Made by a program: the position numbers and the translations under genes. From contig CANGDL010000003.1 of NCBI GenBank assembly GCA_947452675.1, positions 1 to 64,000 of the forward strand: DNA of 64,000 bases, written 5' to 3'. How positions within the stretch are numbered: position 1 is the first letter of the stretch; each line of letters opens with the position of its first letter. This DNA comes from Microbacteriaceae bacterium. GTDB taxonomy: Bacteria; Actinomycetota; Actinomycetes; Actinomycetales; Microbacteriaceae. Shown here in pieces: positions 11,896-21,412 of the stretch. The notes beneath the pieces were generated by a model, which was not told the origin of the DNA, did no database searches, and saw only the letters and a list, made by a program, of their open reading frames with translations.

Positions 11896-12837
11896 ATGAC
11901 TTCACAAGAAGACCAAACTCACATGATTTTTGCTCGAGGCCTCACCAAGGTTTATGGAGACTTTATCGCCGTCGACGGCATCGATTTCGAGGTTCGTAAG
12001 GGTGAAGCGTTTGGATTGCTAGGGCCTAACGGTGCTGGCAAATCGACAACAATGAAGATGATTGCGTCGGTTTCTAAGCGCACCGGGGGAGACCTAACCA
12101 TCCTTGGCCTTGACCCAAATAAGCGCGGTCCAGAGATTCGCGCTCACCTAGGTGTTGTGCCACAGCAAGACAATCTTGACCGCGAACTAAAGGTGCACGA
12201 AAACCTTTTTGTATACGGTCGTTTCTTTGGGCTAAGTCGCAAGTTTCTAAAGAATAAAGTCGAAGAGTTGCTCGAATTCGCGCAATTAACTGAGAAGCGC
12301 AACAATAAAGCCGAGGAACTCTCGGGGGGTATGAAGCGTCGCCTAACAATCGCGCGCGGGTTGGTGAACGAACCAGAGATTTTGATGCTCGACGAACCAA
12401 CCACTGGTCTAGACCCGCAGGCTCGCCACATTCTGTGGGATCGACTATTTCGACTAAAAGAGCAGGGTGTCACCCTGGTAATAACCACCCACTACATGGA
12501 TGAGGCCGAACAGCTCTGTGATCGCCTTATTGTCATGGATAAGGGCAAGATCATGGCCGAGGGAAGCCCGGCCGACCTGATCAAACGCTATGCGAGCAAA
12601 GAAGTGCTTGAGGTTCGCTTTGGTTCTAGTCGAAACATAGAAATTGCCGAGCAAATTGCACACTTGGGTCACCGCACGGAAGTCTTGCCAGACCGAATCT
12701 TGATTTATTCGGATAATGGCGATGCAGACTTGCAAGAGATTTTGAAGCTCGGTCTTGAGCCGGTCACGTCTTTGGTTCGTCGCAGTTCTTTGGAGGATGT
12801 CTTCTTGCGCCTAACCGGCAGAACGCTGGTTGAGTGA
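11896..12837 (+). CDS. ABC-2 type exporter ATP-binding protein (DrrA/NodI-like)
   Basis: Cytosolic ATPase of an exporter, about 313 aa. Motifs in order: Walker A GPNGAGKSTT, signature LSGGMKRRLTIARGL, Walker B LMLDEPTTGLDP, H-loop TTHYMDEAEQLCDRL, then a C-terminal regulatory extension. ATG 11896 is preferred to the longer frame at 11848, which would run into the divergent methylase start; ATG 11923 is another option. It overlaps the first permease gene (TGATG) and forms a three-gene operon. The cargo is unknown; the family exports drugs, lipo-oligosaccharides or lipids. Confidence 0.88.
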   Translation: MTSQEDQTHMIFARGLTKVYGDFIAVDGIDFEVRKGEAFGLLGPNGAGKSTTMKMIASVSKRTGGDLTILGLDPNKRGPEIRAHLGVVPQQDNLDRELKVHENLFVYGRFFGLSRKFLKNKVEELLEFAQLTEKRNNKAEELSGGMKRRLTIARGLVNEPEILMLDEPTTGLDPQARHILWDRLFRLKEQGVTLVITTHYMDEAEQLCDRLIVMDKGKIMAEGSPADLIKRYASKEVLEVRFGSSRNIEIAEQIAHLGHRTEVLPDRILIYSDNGDADLQEILKLGLEPVTSLVRRSSLEDVFLRLTGRTLVE

Positions 12838-13703
12838 TGACTTCGACCGCCTCAATTGAGAAATCGGTTCATTCCTCTAAATGGCAAGGTTCTCTGAACC
12901 TTGTAAATGTTTCTCGGGCTCGCAACCTAGCGTGGCTCCATGTTGCCGAAGCTCGAATTCGAAACATGCTCAAGTGGTGGACCTCCATCGCTGCTTTCAG
13001 CCTCGGAAATCCAGTGCTTTACCTCTTCTCGGTGGGAATCGGAATCGGTGCTTTGGTTGACAAGAATGGCGGTTCGGCTCAACTCGGCGGCGTTTCATAC
13101 CTAACGTTTTTGGCGCCGGCCTTGCTGGCGAGCGCTGCTATCCAATCGTTCCAAGAGGAAATGTCATTCCCGATCATGGAGGGTTTTGAGTGGGATAAGA
13201 GTTTCTTTGCGATGAACTCCACGCCTATTCAAGGTGTAGATATCGTCAACGGGCTATTGGCATCCTCCACAGTCAAGACGGTTGTAACGGTCGGCATCTA
13301 TGAGTCGGTTTTGCTGGGCTTCGGCGCGATCAATGTTGGCGTCGCACTCCCTATGTTCCTTTCGGCGCTGCTTTCAGGCGTCGCTTTTGGTTCGGTAATG
13401 ATGGCCATAACTAGTTTCATAAAACAGGATGATGGGTTCTTTGCCATCGTTGGGCGCTTCATTATTGCCCCGATGATCATGTTCTCAGGAACTTATTACC
13501 CCCTCGAATCAATGCCGTTTTATCTTCAGTGGGCCGGCTGGATCTCACCACTTTGGCATGCGACGGACCTCGGTCGCGTGATTAGCTATGGTTCACCTCA
13601 GCAGAGCTGGGTTGTGATTTCCCATTGGGTCTATTTATCGATTTGGATTGTGGTTGGCCTTGGGCTTGGCTACCGCCAGGTTTCAAAAAGGTTGGCAGCA
13701 TGA
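12837..13703 (+). CDS. ABC-2 type transporter permease (NodJ/DrrB-like)
   Basis: Integral membrane subunit of about 288 aa with six hydrophobic helices and the family pattern IAPMIMFSGTYYPLESMP before the last helices. The start is ATG 12837, sharing bases with the ATPase stop; GTG 12834 is one codon upstream. It is followed by a second, diverged permease that starts in its stop codon (ATGA), so the channel is probably a heterodimer. Confidence 0.85.
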   Translation: MTSTASIEKSVHSSKWQGSLNLVNVSRARNLAWLHVAEARIRNMLKWWTSIAAFSLGNPVLYLFSVGIGIGALVDKNGGSAQLGGVSYLTFLAPALLASAAIQSFQEEMSFPIMEGFEWDKSFFAMNSTPIQGVDIVNGLLASSTVKTVVTVGIYESVLLGFGAINVGVALPMFLSALLSGVAFGSVMMAITSFIKQDDGFFAIVGRFIIAPMIMFSGTYYPLESMPFYLQWAGWISPLWHATDLGRVISYGSPQQSWVVISHWVYLSIWIVVGLGLGYRQVSKRLAA

Positions 13704-14545
13704 GTTTGATTGGTCTGGCCGCAGACAGTGCAGTTTCGATTGCCCAACGTCGCGGCAATAAATTGGGTCGCAGTGTTTACTCGGGTCGCAGTCGCGTGGC
13801 GATGGAACGCAACCTCATGGCATTCAGAAGCTCGAACTGGATCATTGTGCTCTCCGGTTTCGTCGAACCGCTGTTTTATCTGCTGGCATTCGGCTTCGGA
13901 GTTGGCAGGCTAATTGGCGGTGTAACCGATGGTTCTGGGCATCCGGTTTCTTATGCGGCATTTATTGCACCTGCCTTGTTGGCAACTTCTGCAATGAATG
14001 GAGCAATTTACGACTCAACTTGGAATGTCTTTTTCAAGATGCACTTTGCCAAGTTGTACGAGACCATGCTTGCCACATCGCTTGGCCCTTTGGATGTAGC
14101 GATCGGTGAAATTGGTTGGGCGCTGCTTCGCGGCTTCGTCTATGCAATCGGATTCATGCTGGTAATGGCGCCACTCGGCCTCATCCCTAGTTGGTGGGCG
14201 TTGATGGCAATCCCTGGCGCGGTGCTAATTGCGTTTGGATTCGCCTCCTTTGGAATGGCAATCACCTCATACCTAAAGACTTTCCACCAGATGAATTGGA
14301 TTAACTTCTTCATGCTGCCGATGTTTCTGTTCTCCGGAACTTTTTATCCACTGAGCATTTATCCGCAGTGGATCCAGTCGATCATCCAAGCAATGCCGCT
14401 TTGGCACGCCATCCAACTTGAGCGCGCTTTTATGCTTGGCAACCTCGGTTGGGGGTTGTTGGTCCATGTGGTGTATTTCTTGGTGATGATTGTGCTGGGT
14501 TTATTTTTCACAACCCGCCGCCTCACGGCTCTGTTCATGAAGTAG
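13700..14545 (+). CDS. ABC-2 type transporter permease, second subunit
   Basis: Membrane protein of 281 aa, homologous to the preceding permease: both carry an MFLFSGTFYP/MIMFSGTYYP segment and a closing SPLWHATDLGR/MPLWHAIQLER motif. ATG 13700 overlaps the upstream stop in ATGA; a frame beginning at 13625 lies inside that gene and was discarded. With the ATPase it completes a 1 + 2 exporter. Located just ahead of the secreted subtilase, but a functional link is not shown. Confidence 0.85.
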   Translation: MSLIGLAADSAVSIAQRRGNKLGRSVYSGRSRVAMERNLMAFRSSNWIIVLSGFVEPLFYLLAFGFGVGRLIGGVTDGSGHPVSYAAFIAPALLATSAMNGAIYDSTWNVFFKMHFAKLYETMLATSLGPLDVAIGEIGWALLRGFVYAIGFMLVMAPLGLIPSWWALMAIPGAVLIAFGFASFGMAITSYLKTFHQMNWINFFMLPMFLFSGTFYPLSIYPQWIQSIIQAMPLWHAIQLERAFMLGNLGWGLLVHVVYFLVMIVLGLFFTTRRLTALFMK

Positions 14546-14598
14546 AAATTGTCCTACCCTTTAACAAGGTTTGCTGAAACCTATGAGGGGAAGTTCAG

Positions 14599-17500
14599 TT
14601 GAATATTCGATTGCGTGTAGTTTTCGCGGCTATTTTGGCGCTTTTTGTCACCGCGAGCATGCTGCCAAGCCAGGCTTTTGCTTCGGTTTATCGAAGCACC
14701 TACATCGTTCAAACCACGGCGGCAGGTCAAGACTTGGTCTTGAAGTCGCTTTTTGGAATGGGCGAGGTTCCTCTCGACCAACTAGATTTCGTCATGGATG
14801 GCTTCACCGTCCCGCTCACCGATTTTGAAGCCAGTGTATTGGCGGCTGACCCAAACGTAGTCAGCATTGAGCAAGACCAAAAGATGTCTCTGCTTGAAAC
14901 CGAAACTCCTACTCCATCCTGGGGTCTCGATCGCCTCGACCAGCAGAACAGCACTCTGGACAATTCATTTAGCTATCCAGCCGATCCTGGCAAGGGTGTT
15001 CGAATCTATGTTGTCGACACCGGCGTGATGGCCAGCAACCCAGATTTTGATGGGCGAATTCTCCCGGGCTTTGACGCCTTGGGGCAGAACCTTCAGGGTG
15101 CGGACTGTCACGGGCACGGAACTCACGTTGCCGGCACGGCAGCTGGAACAAAGTTCGGAATTGCCAAGGCCGCGACAATCGTGCCAGTCCGAGTGCTTGA
15201 CTGCAATGGTTATGGCTATTCCTCCAGCATCATCTCTGGTTTCGACTGGATTCTCGCCAATAACCCTGCAGGCACTCCGGCTGTGGTGAGCATGAGCATC
15301 GGAGGCGGCTATCAACCAGCCTTGAATGCGGCGGTTAAGAAGCTCTATGACGCCGGGATTTTGCCAGTCATTGCTGCTGGAAACTCGAATGACGACGCAT
15401 GTCACTATTCACCTTCTAGCGCTCCAGAGGCATTCACTGTTGGTGCGAGTGATGCCAACGATACTCGTGCATATTTCTCTAACTTCGGGGACTGTGTCGA
15501 CATCTTTGCTCCGGGTACCAATATCGTTTCTGCAAGTGCCACGAATCCAGCGGGTTCAACCACGATGAGCGGAACCTCGATGGCGACTCCGCACGTCTCG
15601 GGTGTCGCCGCTCTTTATCTAGCGCAGCACCCAACTGCCAAGCCGGCGGAAATCGCGCAGGCACTAAAAGATCATGGAATCCTCAACGAAATAAACAATG
15701 CACAGAGCCAATTCGGCAACATTTTGCTGAATGACAATTTTGTTCGCGGCGCCGAACCGGTTGTGCCGAACCCCAACCCAATTCTTAATGCTCCCGACCA
15801 GGTGACTTCGGTAGCGGTGGGCGCAACCACTTCAAATAGCGCAACCCTAACTTGGGTCGATGGTCCGAGTGACGGTGGATCACCGGTGACCAGCCACGGC
15901 ATTGTTGCTGTGCCTCAGGGTTCCGCAATTGGCAGCGGCTTCACAGTCAATGGCGCCGGGGTTAATAGCTTCACGGTTCCTGGCTTGGATTCGAACACTA
16001 CTTATACGTTCACGGTTTATGCGAGAAACGTCATCGGCTCTGGCAAGCAGTCGGCTGGGGTATTGGCCAAGACCTTGATTGGCGCTCCTGCGGCGCCGAC
16101 AAACCTAGCCGCGATTCCGAGTTCCAGCACCGCAGCGTTAACTTGGACGTTGACTAATGATGGCGGTTCTCCCGTGACCAGCTATTCGATTGAGATATTC
16201 AACGCTGCTAACCCTAAGTGGTTGGTTGCCGGAAGCACCCAGGCAACGGGGTTCACTCTTAGCGGCTTGACCGCCGCGACTACTTACTTGACTCGGGTTA
16301 GGGCAACCAATGCGTTAGGCACGAGCAGCCCATCCAGGACATTTTCATTCACTACCGCAGCGGGCGTTCCCGATGTTCCGACTCAGTTGACTTCGTCATC
16401 GATCACAAGCAACTCGGCTTTTGTCGCCTGGCAACCGGTGACCAGCACTTCGCCAACCACCCCGGTCACATACGTGATCAGTTATGGAATCGATGGGGCT
16501 ACTAAGACTCAGGTGGCTTCAAGCACCGCCAGCGCGCAACTCACCGGGCTTTCGGCTGGCCGAAAATACACTTTCAGCGTGCACTCGCAGGTTGGCACAA
16601 TCACCAGCGCGGAGAGCATCATCGGTTCCTTCACAACTCTCACCACGGCACCGGCCGTTCCCATCGCGGTTACGGTCAGTGGAAACCCGGGTTCGCAGAC
16701 ACTTCGCTGGGCTGCTCCCTACGACGGGGGCTCACCGATTCTAGGCTACGTCATCCAATCGAGCGGGCCGCTGGCCAGCACGACAACAACCGTTGACGTT
16801 TGGAACAAGTTCGCCGAGCAGGCAGCAACCTCGATTTCACTTCCTGCGGCGCCAGCAGGGAAGTTCGTTCGCTATCGCGTTTTGGCTAGGAACGCTGCCG
16901 GTTTAAGCGACCCTTCGCTGTCGATAGCAATCACCACCGCGCCACTTAAGCCTGGCGCTCCAACCGGATTATCTGCGAGTGCGCCAAATGCCAACGGCGC
17001 CATCACATTGACCTGGGTTGCCCCTGCCAATGATGGCGGCGGCACAATCACCCAATACACGGTTTTGATAAGCCGAGATGGAAGCACATGGCAAAGCCTC
17101 GCCAATGTCACCGGCGCATCAAACGTAACGTTTAGCACTTCAAAACCAACCAAGGGTCAAACGTGGCTATTCGCTGTCAACGCTAGGAACGTCTCAGGTG
17201 CCGGCCCAAACTCTGACGCGGTCTCGGTGTCAACCGCGGCAACGGTGCCAGGCCCAGTAGCCAGCGAGTCGCTCTACCTCAGTGGCACCGATGGCATTCT
17301 TCTTCGATGGTCGGCGCCTTCCGACAACGGCGGCGCACCACTGACCGGATATTTGATCGAGCGTCAGGTCAACGGGTCCTGGAGCACAGTCGCGCAGCTC
17401 GCGCCATCGATTCTCAGCTTCGCAAGTGCGAAACCGATGCCAGGAGTGATCGTCACCTTCCGGGTGACTGCAATCAATTCACTGGGCTCTGGGCCTTCTT

Positions 17501-18699
17501 CAAATGCGATCTCTCTGATGGCCCCATACGTCCAAGCGTCGTCGCCTCTGAACTTCACGGCAACTCTCAACAAGGCAACCAATAAAGTTGATGTTTCCTT
17601 CACGCAACCGAGCTACCTCGGCGGAGGAACCTTGCAGTCCTATTACGTCCAGGTTTCTCGCGATGGAGGTGCCACTTGGGTTAACGCACTGGCATTGTCT
17701 GCCTCAGCCGTCTCGGGCTCTCTCTATGCCCCAAACAAGGGACAAACCTACAGCTACCGGATGACCGCCACAACGCAATATGGGGCCAGCCTGGCAAGCT
17801 CCGCCATTGATGTCACGGTGGCATCCACGGTGCCGGCAATTCCTGCGGGTTTCAGCGTTATCTTGACTGGTTCGAACGATGTGACGCTTCACTGGTCTGC
17901 TCCCGGTGACACCGGAGGCCTTGCGCTCACTGGTTTCACCGTCGAACGTCTGGTCAGTGGCGCCTGGGTGATGGCGGCGCAATTGCCGGCTTCGACCCTC
18001 ACCTTGATTGCGCCTCGAGCGTTACCCGGGGTCATGAACAGTTTCCGCATTTACGCAACCAACGCGCTCGGATCAAGCGCCGCGACAAACCCTGTTTCGG
18101 TGATTACTCCATACGTTCAGGCGAGTGCACCACAAAACCTTAGTGTCGTTTTCAATCCGACCACCAAGCGAGTGGATGTGACCTTTGCTGCACCTAGCGA
18201 CCTTGGTGGTGGAGCGGTAACTTATTACAATCTCCAGACTTCAGCGGATGGCGGTTCAACCTGGGTTCCTAGCAGCACCATTGCCTCCACCGCATTTGCT
18301 TTCTCAACGAATGCGCCTGCAAAGGGCAAAACGTTGAGTTATCGAATGCTGGCGACGACCCAATTCGGGTTGAGTCTTGCAAGTAATTCTGTTGCCGTGA
18401 GTGTTTCGACAACTGTTTCGAGTGCGCCAACGAACGTTACTTCAGCCTTCAAGGTCGACGGTTCAGTGCAGTTAAGTTGGCTTGCTCCTGCTGACAATGG
18501 AGGAACTTCAATCACCAGCTACAGGCTGCAGAAGCAAGTTGGCACGACCTGGGTTGATTCAGCCACGCTCGATGGTTCAACGCTAACAACTTCTGTCCCG
18601 AGAGATTCGGTAGCTACACGCGTGACCTGGCGGCTTATCGCTGTAAATGCCGTGGGCCTCTCAGCGCCAAGCCCGATGGTCACCTACGTGGCCAAGTAG
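14599..18699 (+). CDS. Secreted subtilisin-family (S8) serine protease with ten FN3-like modules
   Basis: A 1366-aa exported protease. The TTG start at 14599 is supported by an AGGGGAAG Shine-Dalgarno and gives a signal peptide ending near residue 28 (PSQAFAS). An I9-type propeptide follows, then the S8 domain with Asp140 (VVDTG), His173 (HGHGTHVAG), oxyanion Asn262 (AAGNS) and Ser327 (SGTSMATPH). From about residue 395 to the end there are ten FN3-like modules recognisable by repeated WxxPxDxGG and YxxxxxA/TxNxxG patterns. No LPxTG or C-terminal membrane anchor is seen, so it is probably released or held by its modules. Substrate unknown. Confidence 0.93.
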   Translation: MNIRLRVVFAAILALFVTASMLPSQAFASVYRSTYIVQTTAAGQDLVLKSLFGMGEVPLDQLDFVMDGFTVPLTDFEASVLAADPNVVSIEQDQKMSLLETETPTPSWGLDRLDQQNSTLDNSFSYPADPGKGVRIYVVDTGVMASNPDFDGRILPGFDALGQNLQGADCHGHGTHVAGTAAGTKFGIAKAATIVPVRVLDCNGYGYSSSIISGFDWILANNPAGTPAVVSMSIGGGYQPALNAAVKKLYDAGILPVIAAGNSNDDACHYSPSSAPEAFTVGASDANDTRAYFSNFGDCVDIFAPGTNIVSASATNPAGSTTMSGTSMATPHVSGVAALYLAQHPTAKPAEIAQALKDHGILNEINNAQSQFGNILLNDNFVRGAEPVVPNPNPILNAPDQVTSVAVGATTSNSATLTWVDGPSDGGSPVTSHGIVAVPQGSAIGSGFTVNGAGVNSFTVPGLDSNTTYTFTVYARNVIGSGKQSAGVLAKTLIGAPAAPTNLAAIPSSSTAALTWTLTNDGGSPVTSYSIEIFNAANPKWLVAGSTQATGFTLSGLTAATTYLTRVRATNALGTSSPSRTFSFTTAAGVPDVPTQLTSSSITSNSAFVAWQPVTSTSPTTPVTYVISYGIDGATKTQVASSTASAQLTGLSAGRKYTFSVHSQVGTITSAESIIGSFTTLTTAPAVPIAVTVSGNPGSQTLRWAAPYDGGSPILGYVIQSSGPLASTTTTVDVWNKFAEQAATSISLPAAPAGKFVRYRVLARNAAGLSDPSLSIAITTAPLKPGAPTGLSASAPNANGAITLTWVAPANDGGGTITQYTVLISRDGSTWQSLANVTGASNVTFSTSKPTKGQTWLFAVNARNVSGAGPNSDAVSVSTAATVPGPVASESLYLSGTDGILLRWSAPSDNGGAPLTGYLIERQVNGSWSTVAQLAPSILSFASAKPMPGVIVTFRVTAINSLGSGPSSNAISLMAPYVQASSPLNFTATLNKATNKVDVSFTQPSYLGGGTLQSYYVQVSRDGGATWVNALALSASAVSGSLYAPNKGQTYSYRMTATTQYGASLASSAIDVTVASTVPAIPAGFSVILTGSNDVTLHWSAPGDTGGLALTGFTVERLVSGAWVMAAQLPASTLTLIAPRALPGVMNSFRIYATNALGSSAATNPVSVITPYVQASAPQNLSVVFNPTTKRVDVTFAAPSDLGGGAVTYYNLQTSADGGSTWVPSSTIASTAFAFSTNAPAKGKTLSYRMLATTQFGLSLASNSVAVSVSTTVSSAPTNVTSAFKVDGSVQLSWLAPADNGGTSITSYRLQKQVGTTWVDSATLDGSTLTTSVPRDSVATRVTWRLIAVNAVGLSAPSPMVTYVAK

Positions 18700-18713
18700 A
18701 TTCCTCAAAGAAA

Positions 18714-18745
18714 AATCCCCTCGGTCCAAATGGCCCGAGGGGATT
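18714..18745. terminator. Bidirectional intrinsic terminator between subtilase and riboflavin operon
   Basis: Perfect 11-bp stem (AATCCCCTCGG with CCGAGGGGATT) and 10-nt loop between two convergent genes. On the minus strand the stem runs into TTTTT, so it best serves the riboflavin operon, but it can also end the subtilase transcript. Confidence 0.85.
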
Positions 18746-18757
18746 ACTTTAAGTTGA

Positions 18758-19126
18758 TTACTTGCTGACTACGATGTGACCAATTACCGCGAAGCTCATA
18801 GCTGCAATAGCCAGCACACCAATGGTCGGCACAACCCACTTCGGGGTTGATTCCTTCTTCTGATAGGTGTAGCCGATGAAGAAGATGCCGGTCAGCAACA
18901 GACCCTTGATTGAAAGCACAAGGTTGTTGATGTTCTCTTCGCCGATTGCATAAACCAAGCCGGTCATAATCAAACCGGTTAGCAGAGCCAACCAGGAACC
19001 GTGAAGGATGCCAGGGTTTACCTTTGCACCGGTTTTGAAGTTCTTGGTCTCAGATAGAGCGCCACCAAGGATGGTTGCGAACGCGAGAAGGTGTATTGCC
19101 AGGGTGATGTCGAGTACTAGATTCAT
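18758..19126 (-). CDS. Small four-helix membrane protein, last gene of riboflavin operon
   Basis: A 122-aa protein with about four hydrophobic helices (near residues 5-25, 43-62, 68-86, 97-118) and short charged loops such as SETKNFKTGAK and TYQKKESTPK. I do not recognise a named family. It overlaps ribH in an ATGA, so it is co-translated with the FMN-riboswitch operon and lies just before the terminator. A role linked to flavin is inferred from position only; it does not look like the known riboflavin importers RibU or RibM. Confidence 0.7.
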   Translation of the reverse strand: MNLVLDITLAIHLLAFATILGGALSETKNFKTGAKVNPGILHGSWLALLTGLIMTGLVYAIGEENINNLVLSIKGLLLTGIFFIGYTYQKKESTPKWVVPTIGVLAIAAMSFAVIGHIVVSK

Positions 19127-19584
19127 GATTTCAGTCTAGCCATGAGCACTGCCGCTTCGACGGCTTCGGCACCCTTGTCTTCTTTTGAGCCCTCGAGACC
19201 AGCGCGGTCTAGCGCCTGCTCTTCGGTGTTTACAGTCAGCAAACCGAAACCAACCGGGATGCCACTGTCGAGCTGAACGCGATTGAGTCCATCCGTGGCA
19301 GCCGAACAGACATAGTCGAAGTGAGGTGTATCCCCCTGAATGACTACGCCCAGAGCAACCACAACATCGGCACCCGCGTCGATCGCATACTGTGCACCCA
19401 GTGGCAACTCGAAGGCTCCCGGCACCCGCCAGATCTCATACTCGGAGTTTCCGGCAGCCTGAAGGGCCCTTTCAGCACCAGCCAACAGGCCCTCGGTAAT
19501 TTGGGTGTGCCAACGGGTCACAACAATCGCAACCTGAAGACCACTTGCGTCGATTTCTAGTTTTGGGGCTCCCGCTCCGCTCAT
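19123..19584 (-). CDS. ribH: 6,7-dimethyl-8-ribityllumazine synthase
   Basis: Condenses the ribityl-pyrimidine with dihydroxybutanone phosphate to lumazine, the penultimate riboflavin step. The 153-aa length is typical for this icosahedral or pentameric enzyme. Family segments: VVTRWHTQITEGLL, the WRVPGAFELP substrate loop, ALGVVIQGDTPHFDYV with the catalytic His, and GLLTVNTEEQALDR. ATGA overlaps with ribBA upstream and the membrane gene downstream. Confidence 0.95.
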   Translation of the reverse strand: MSGAGAPKLEIDASGLQVAIVVTRWHTQITEGLLAGAERALQAAGNSEYEIWRVPGAFELPLGAQYAIDAGADVVVALGVVIQGDTPHFDYVCSAATDGLNRVQLDSGIPVGFGLLTVNTEEQALDRAGLEGSKEDKGAEAVEAAVLMARLKS

Positions 19585-20816
19585 GCCTTTACCTCCGGAA
19601 TGATGTGGCCCATGCGGGCACGCTTAGTTTCAAGATACTGCTTGTTCTGTGCTGCCTCGCCAACAATGATGGGCACGTATGAGTTGACGGTCAAACCTGC
19701 ATCGTTCAAGAATGCGCTCTTGGCAGGATTGTTGGTCATCAATCGAACGCTGCTCACGCCAAGGTCACGCAAGATGGAAACGGCGGCTCCATACTCGCGG
19801 TTCTCGCTCGGTAGACCTAGGGCAAGGTTTGCGTCGACGGTGTCGAGGCCGGTGTCTTGCAAGGCGTAGGCCTTCAGCTTGTTTAGCAAACCAATGCCTC
19901 GGCCTTCTTGGCCGCGAAGGTAAATCACGATGCCACCCTTTGGGTCATTCGCAATCTGTTCAAGAGCAAAGTCAAGCTGTGGCCCGCATTCGCACTTTAG
20001 CGAACCGAATGCCTCACCGGTAATGCACTCTGAATGCATGCGAATCAGAACATCATCACCGGTTGGGTTACCGGCGATGATTGCCACGTGGTCGGCGGTC
20101 GTGCGGGTGTCATAGTAGCCGCGAACACGGAAGTCGCCGTGAATCGTTGGAAGTTTTGCCTCGGCTTCAAAGCGAATGCGGTCGTTGACCGTCTCTTCTG
20201 GGAAGTCTTCTTGGGCGCGACGGTAGGCGACGATCTGCTCAATCGTGATGACTGGGAGGCCCTCACGTGCACCGATTTCTTTAAGTTCTGGCAATCTGGT
20301 CATCGAGCCGTCTGCCGAAACCATCTCGGCAATCACCCCGACCGGGGTAAGGCCAGCAAGCTTCAACAGGTCGACCGTCGCTTCGGTGTGACCCTGGCGA
20401 GCCAAAACGCCTCCCTGGTGAGCGCGCAGCGGAAGCACATGCCCAGGTCGGATGAGCGACTCTGGTGTGCTGGTTGCATCGGCAAGGACCTGAAGAGTGC
20501 GTGCACGGTCGGCTGCCGAGATACCGGTGGTAACCCCTGACGAAGCATCTACCGAAACGGTGTATTGAGTGCGTAACGTGTCTTGGTTGGCAATGGTCAT
20601 CAACGGCAACTCGAGACGGTTGGCCATCTGTTCGGTCATGGGCGCGCAAAGGTAGCCCGAGGTGTTCCGAACTATCCAGGCAATCCACTCTTCGGTTGCA
20701 AACTCCGCAGCCATGATGGCATCGCCTTCATTTTCGCGGTTCTCTGCATCGGCAACTAGCACCGGCTTTCCCTCGCGAAGCGCGGTAAGCGCCTCTTCAA
20801 TAGTTGAGAGTGACAT
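19581..20816 (-). CDS. ribBA: Bifunctional 3,4-DHBP synthase / GTP cyclohydrolase II
   Basis: Two-domain enzyme (411 aa) making both riboflavin precursors. The N-terminal half is DHBP synthase (DAENRENEGDAIMAAEFAT, RPGHVLPLRA, RQGHTEATVDL); the C-terminal half is GTP cyclohydrolase II with the zinc cysteines of SECITGEAFGSLKCECG and YLRGQEGRGIGL. Linked to ribE by a TAATG overlap and to ribH by ATGA. Confidence 0.95.
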   Translation of the reverse strand: MSLSTIEEALTALREGKPVLVADAENRENEGDAIMAAEFATEEWIAWIVRNTSGYLCAPMTEQMANRLELPLMTIANQDTLRTQYTVSVDASSGVTTGISAADRARTLQVLADATSTPESLIRPGHVLPLRAHQGGVLARQGHTEATVDLLKLAGLTPVGVIAEMVSADGSMTRLPELKEIGAREGLPVITIEQIVAYRRAQEDFPEETVNDRIRFEAEAKLPTIHGDFRVRGYYDTRTTADHVAIIAGNPTGDDVLIRMHSECITGEAFGSLKCECGPQLDFALEQIANDPKGGIVIYLRGQEGRGIGLLNKLKAYALQDTGLDTVDANLALGLPSENREYGAAVSILRDLGVSSVRLMTNNPAKSAFLNDAGLTVNSYVPIIVGEAAQNKQYLETKRARMGHIIPEVKA

Positions 20817-21412
20817 TAGCTATTCCTCGCTTCGAGCAAGCGCTCGATGTGTTTGGCCATCACGTCGGCTTCGACGTTTACCTTGTCGCCAGGCTGCTTG
20901 TGGCCTAGCGTGGTGAGTTTTAGAGTCTCTGGGATAAGACTGAGACCTACGAAATCTGAGCCGACCTCGTTTACCGTAAGTGAGACACCGTCGATGGTGA
21001 TCGAACCTTTGAGCACGATGTACTTCATCAGTGCCTTTGGGATTCGAACCTGCACCAACTCCCAGTTTTCACTTGGGGTGCGGCTGATGATTTCGCCCAA
21101 TCCGTCTACGTGGCCTTGAACCACGTGACCGCCAAAGCGGGTCGCAGCCGTCATTGCTCGCTCCAAGTTGACTGGGTCACCTACTTTGATTCCGGCTAGC
21201 GAAGTCAGGTTCAGAGTCTCTTGCATTACATCTGCGGTGAACGAGGTTGCATCGTGTTCAACCACAGTTAGGCAGGTGCCGCAGACCGCAATTGAGTCAC
21301 CGCGGTTGGCATCGGAGACTACGAGTGGACCTTCGATGGTGATTCGGAGGGCATCTGCCTGTGGTTCGATGGCTTTGACGCGACCGAGTTCTTCGACGAT
21401 TCCGGTGAACAT
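20816..21412 (-). CDS. ribE: Riboflavin synthase, alpha chain
   Basis: Dismutates two lumazines to riboflavin and the ribityl-pyrimidine. The 198-aa protein begins with the hallmark MFTGIVEELG and shows the internal duplication of two barrels: the first holds GTCLTV and FGGHVVQGHVDG, the second GVSLTVNEVGSDF and GDKVNVEADVMAKHIERL. TAATG overlaps on both sides. The family is also named ribC in some genomes. Confidence 0.95.
   Translation of the reverse strand: MFTGIVEELGRVKAIEPQADALRITIEGPLVVSDANRGDSIAVCGTCLTVVEHDATSFTADVMQETLNLTSLAGIKVGDPVNLERAMTAATRFGGHVVQGHVDGLGEIISRTPSENWELVQVRIPKALMKYIVLKGSITIDGVSLTVNEVGSDFVGLSLIPETLKLTTLGHKQPGDKVNVEADVMAKHIERLLEARNS

Noticed and set aside
14583-14601. 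ATG 14583 as the subtilase start
   Set aside because: It is in a different frame; the TTG 14599 has a Shine-Dalgarno and gives a proper signal peptide.
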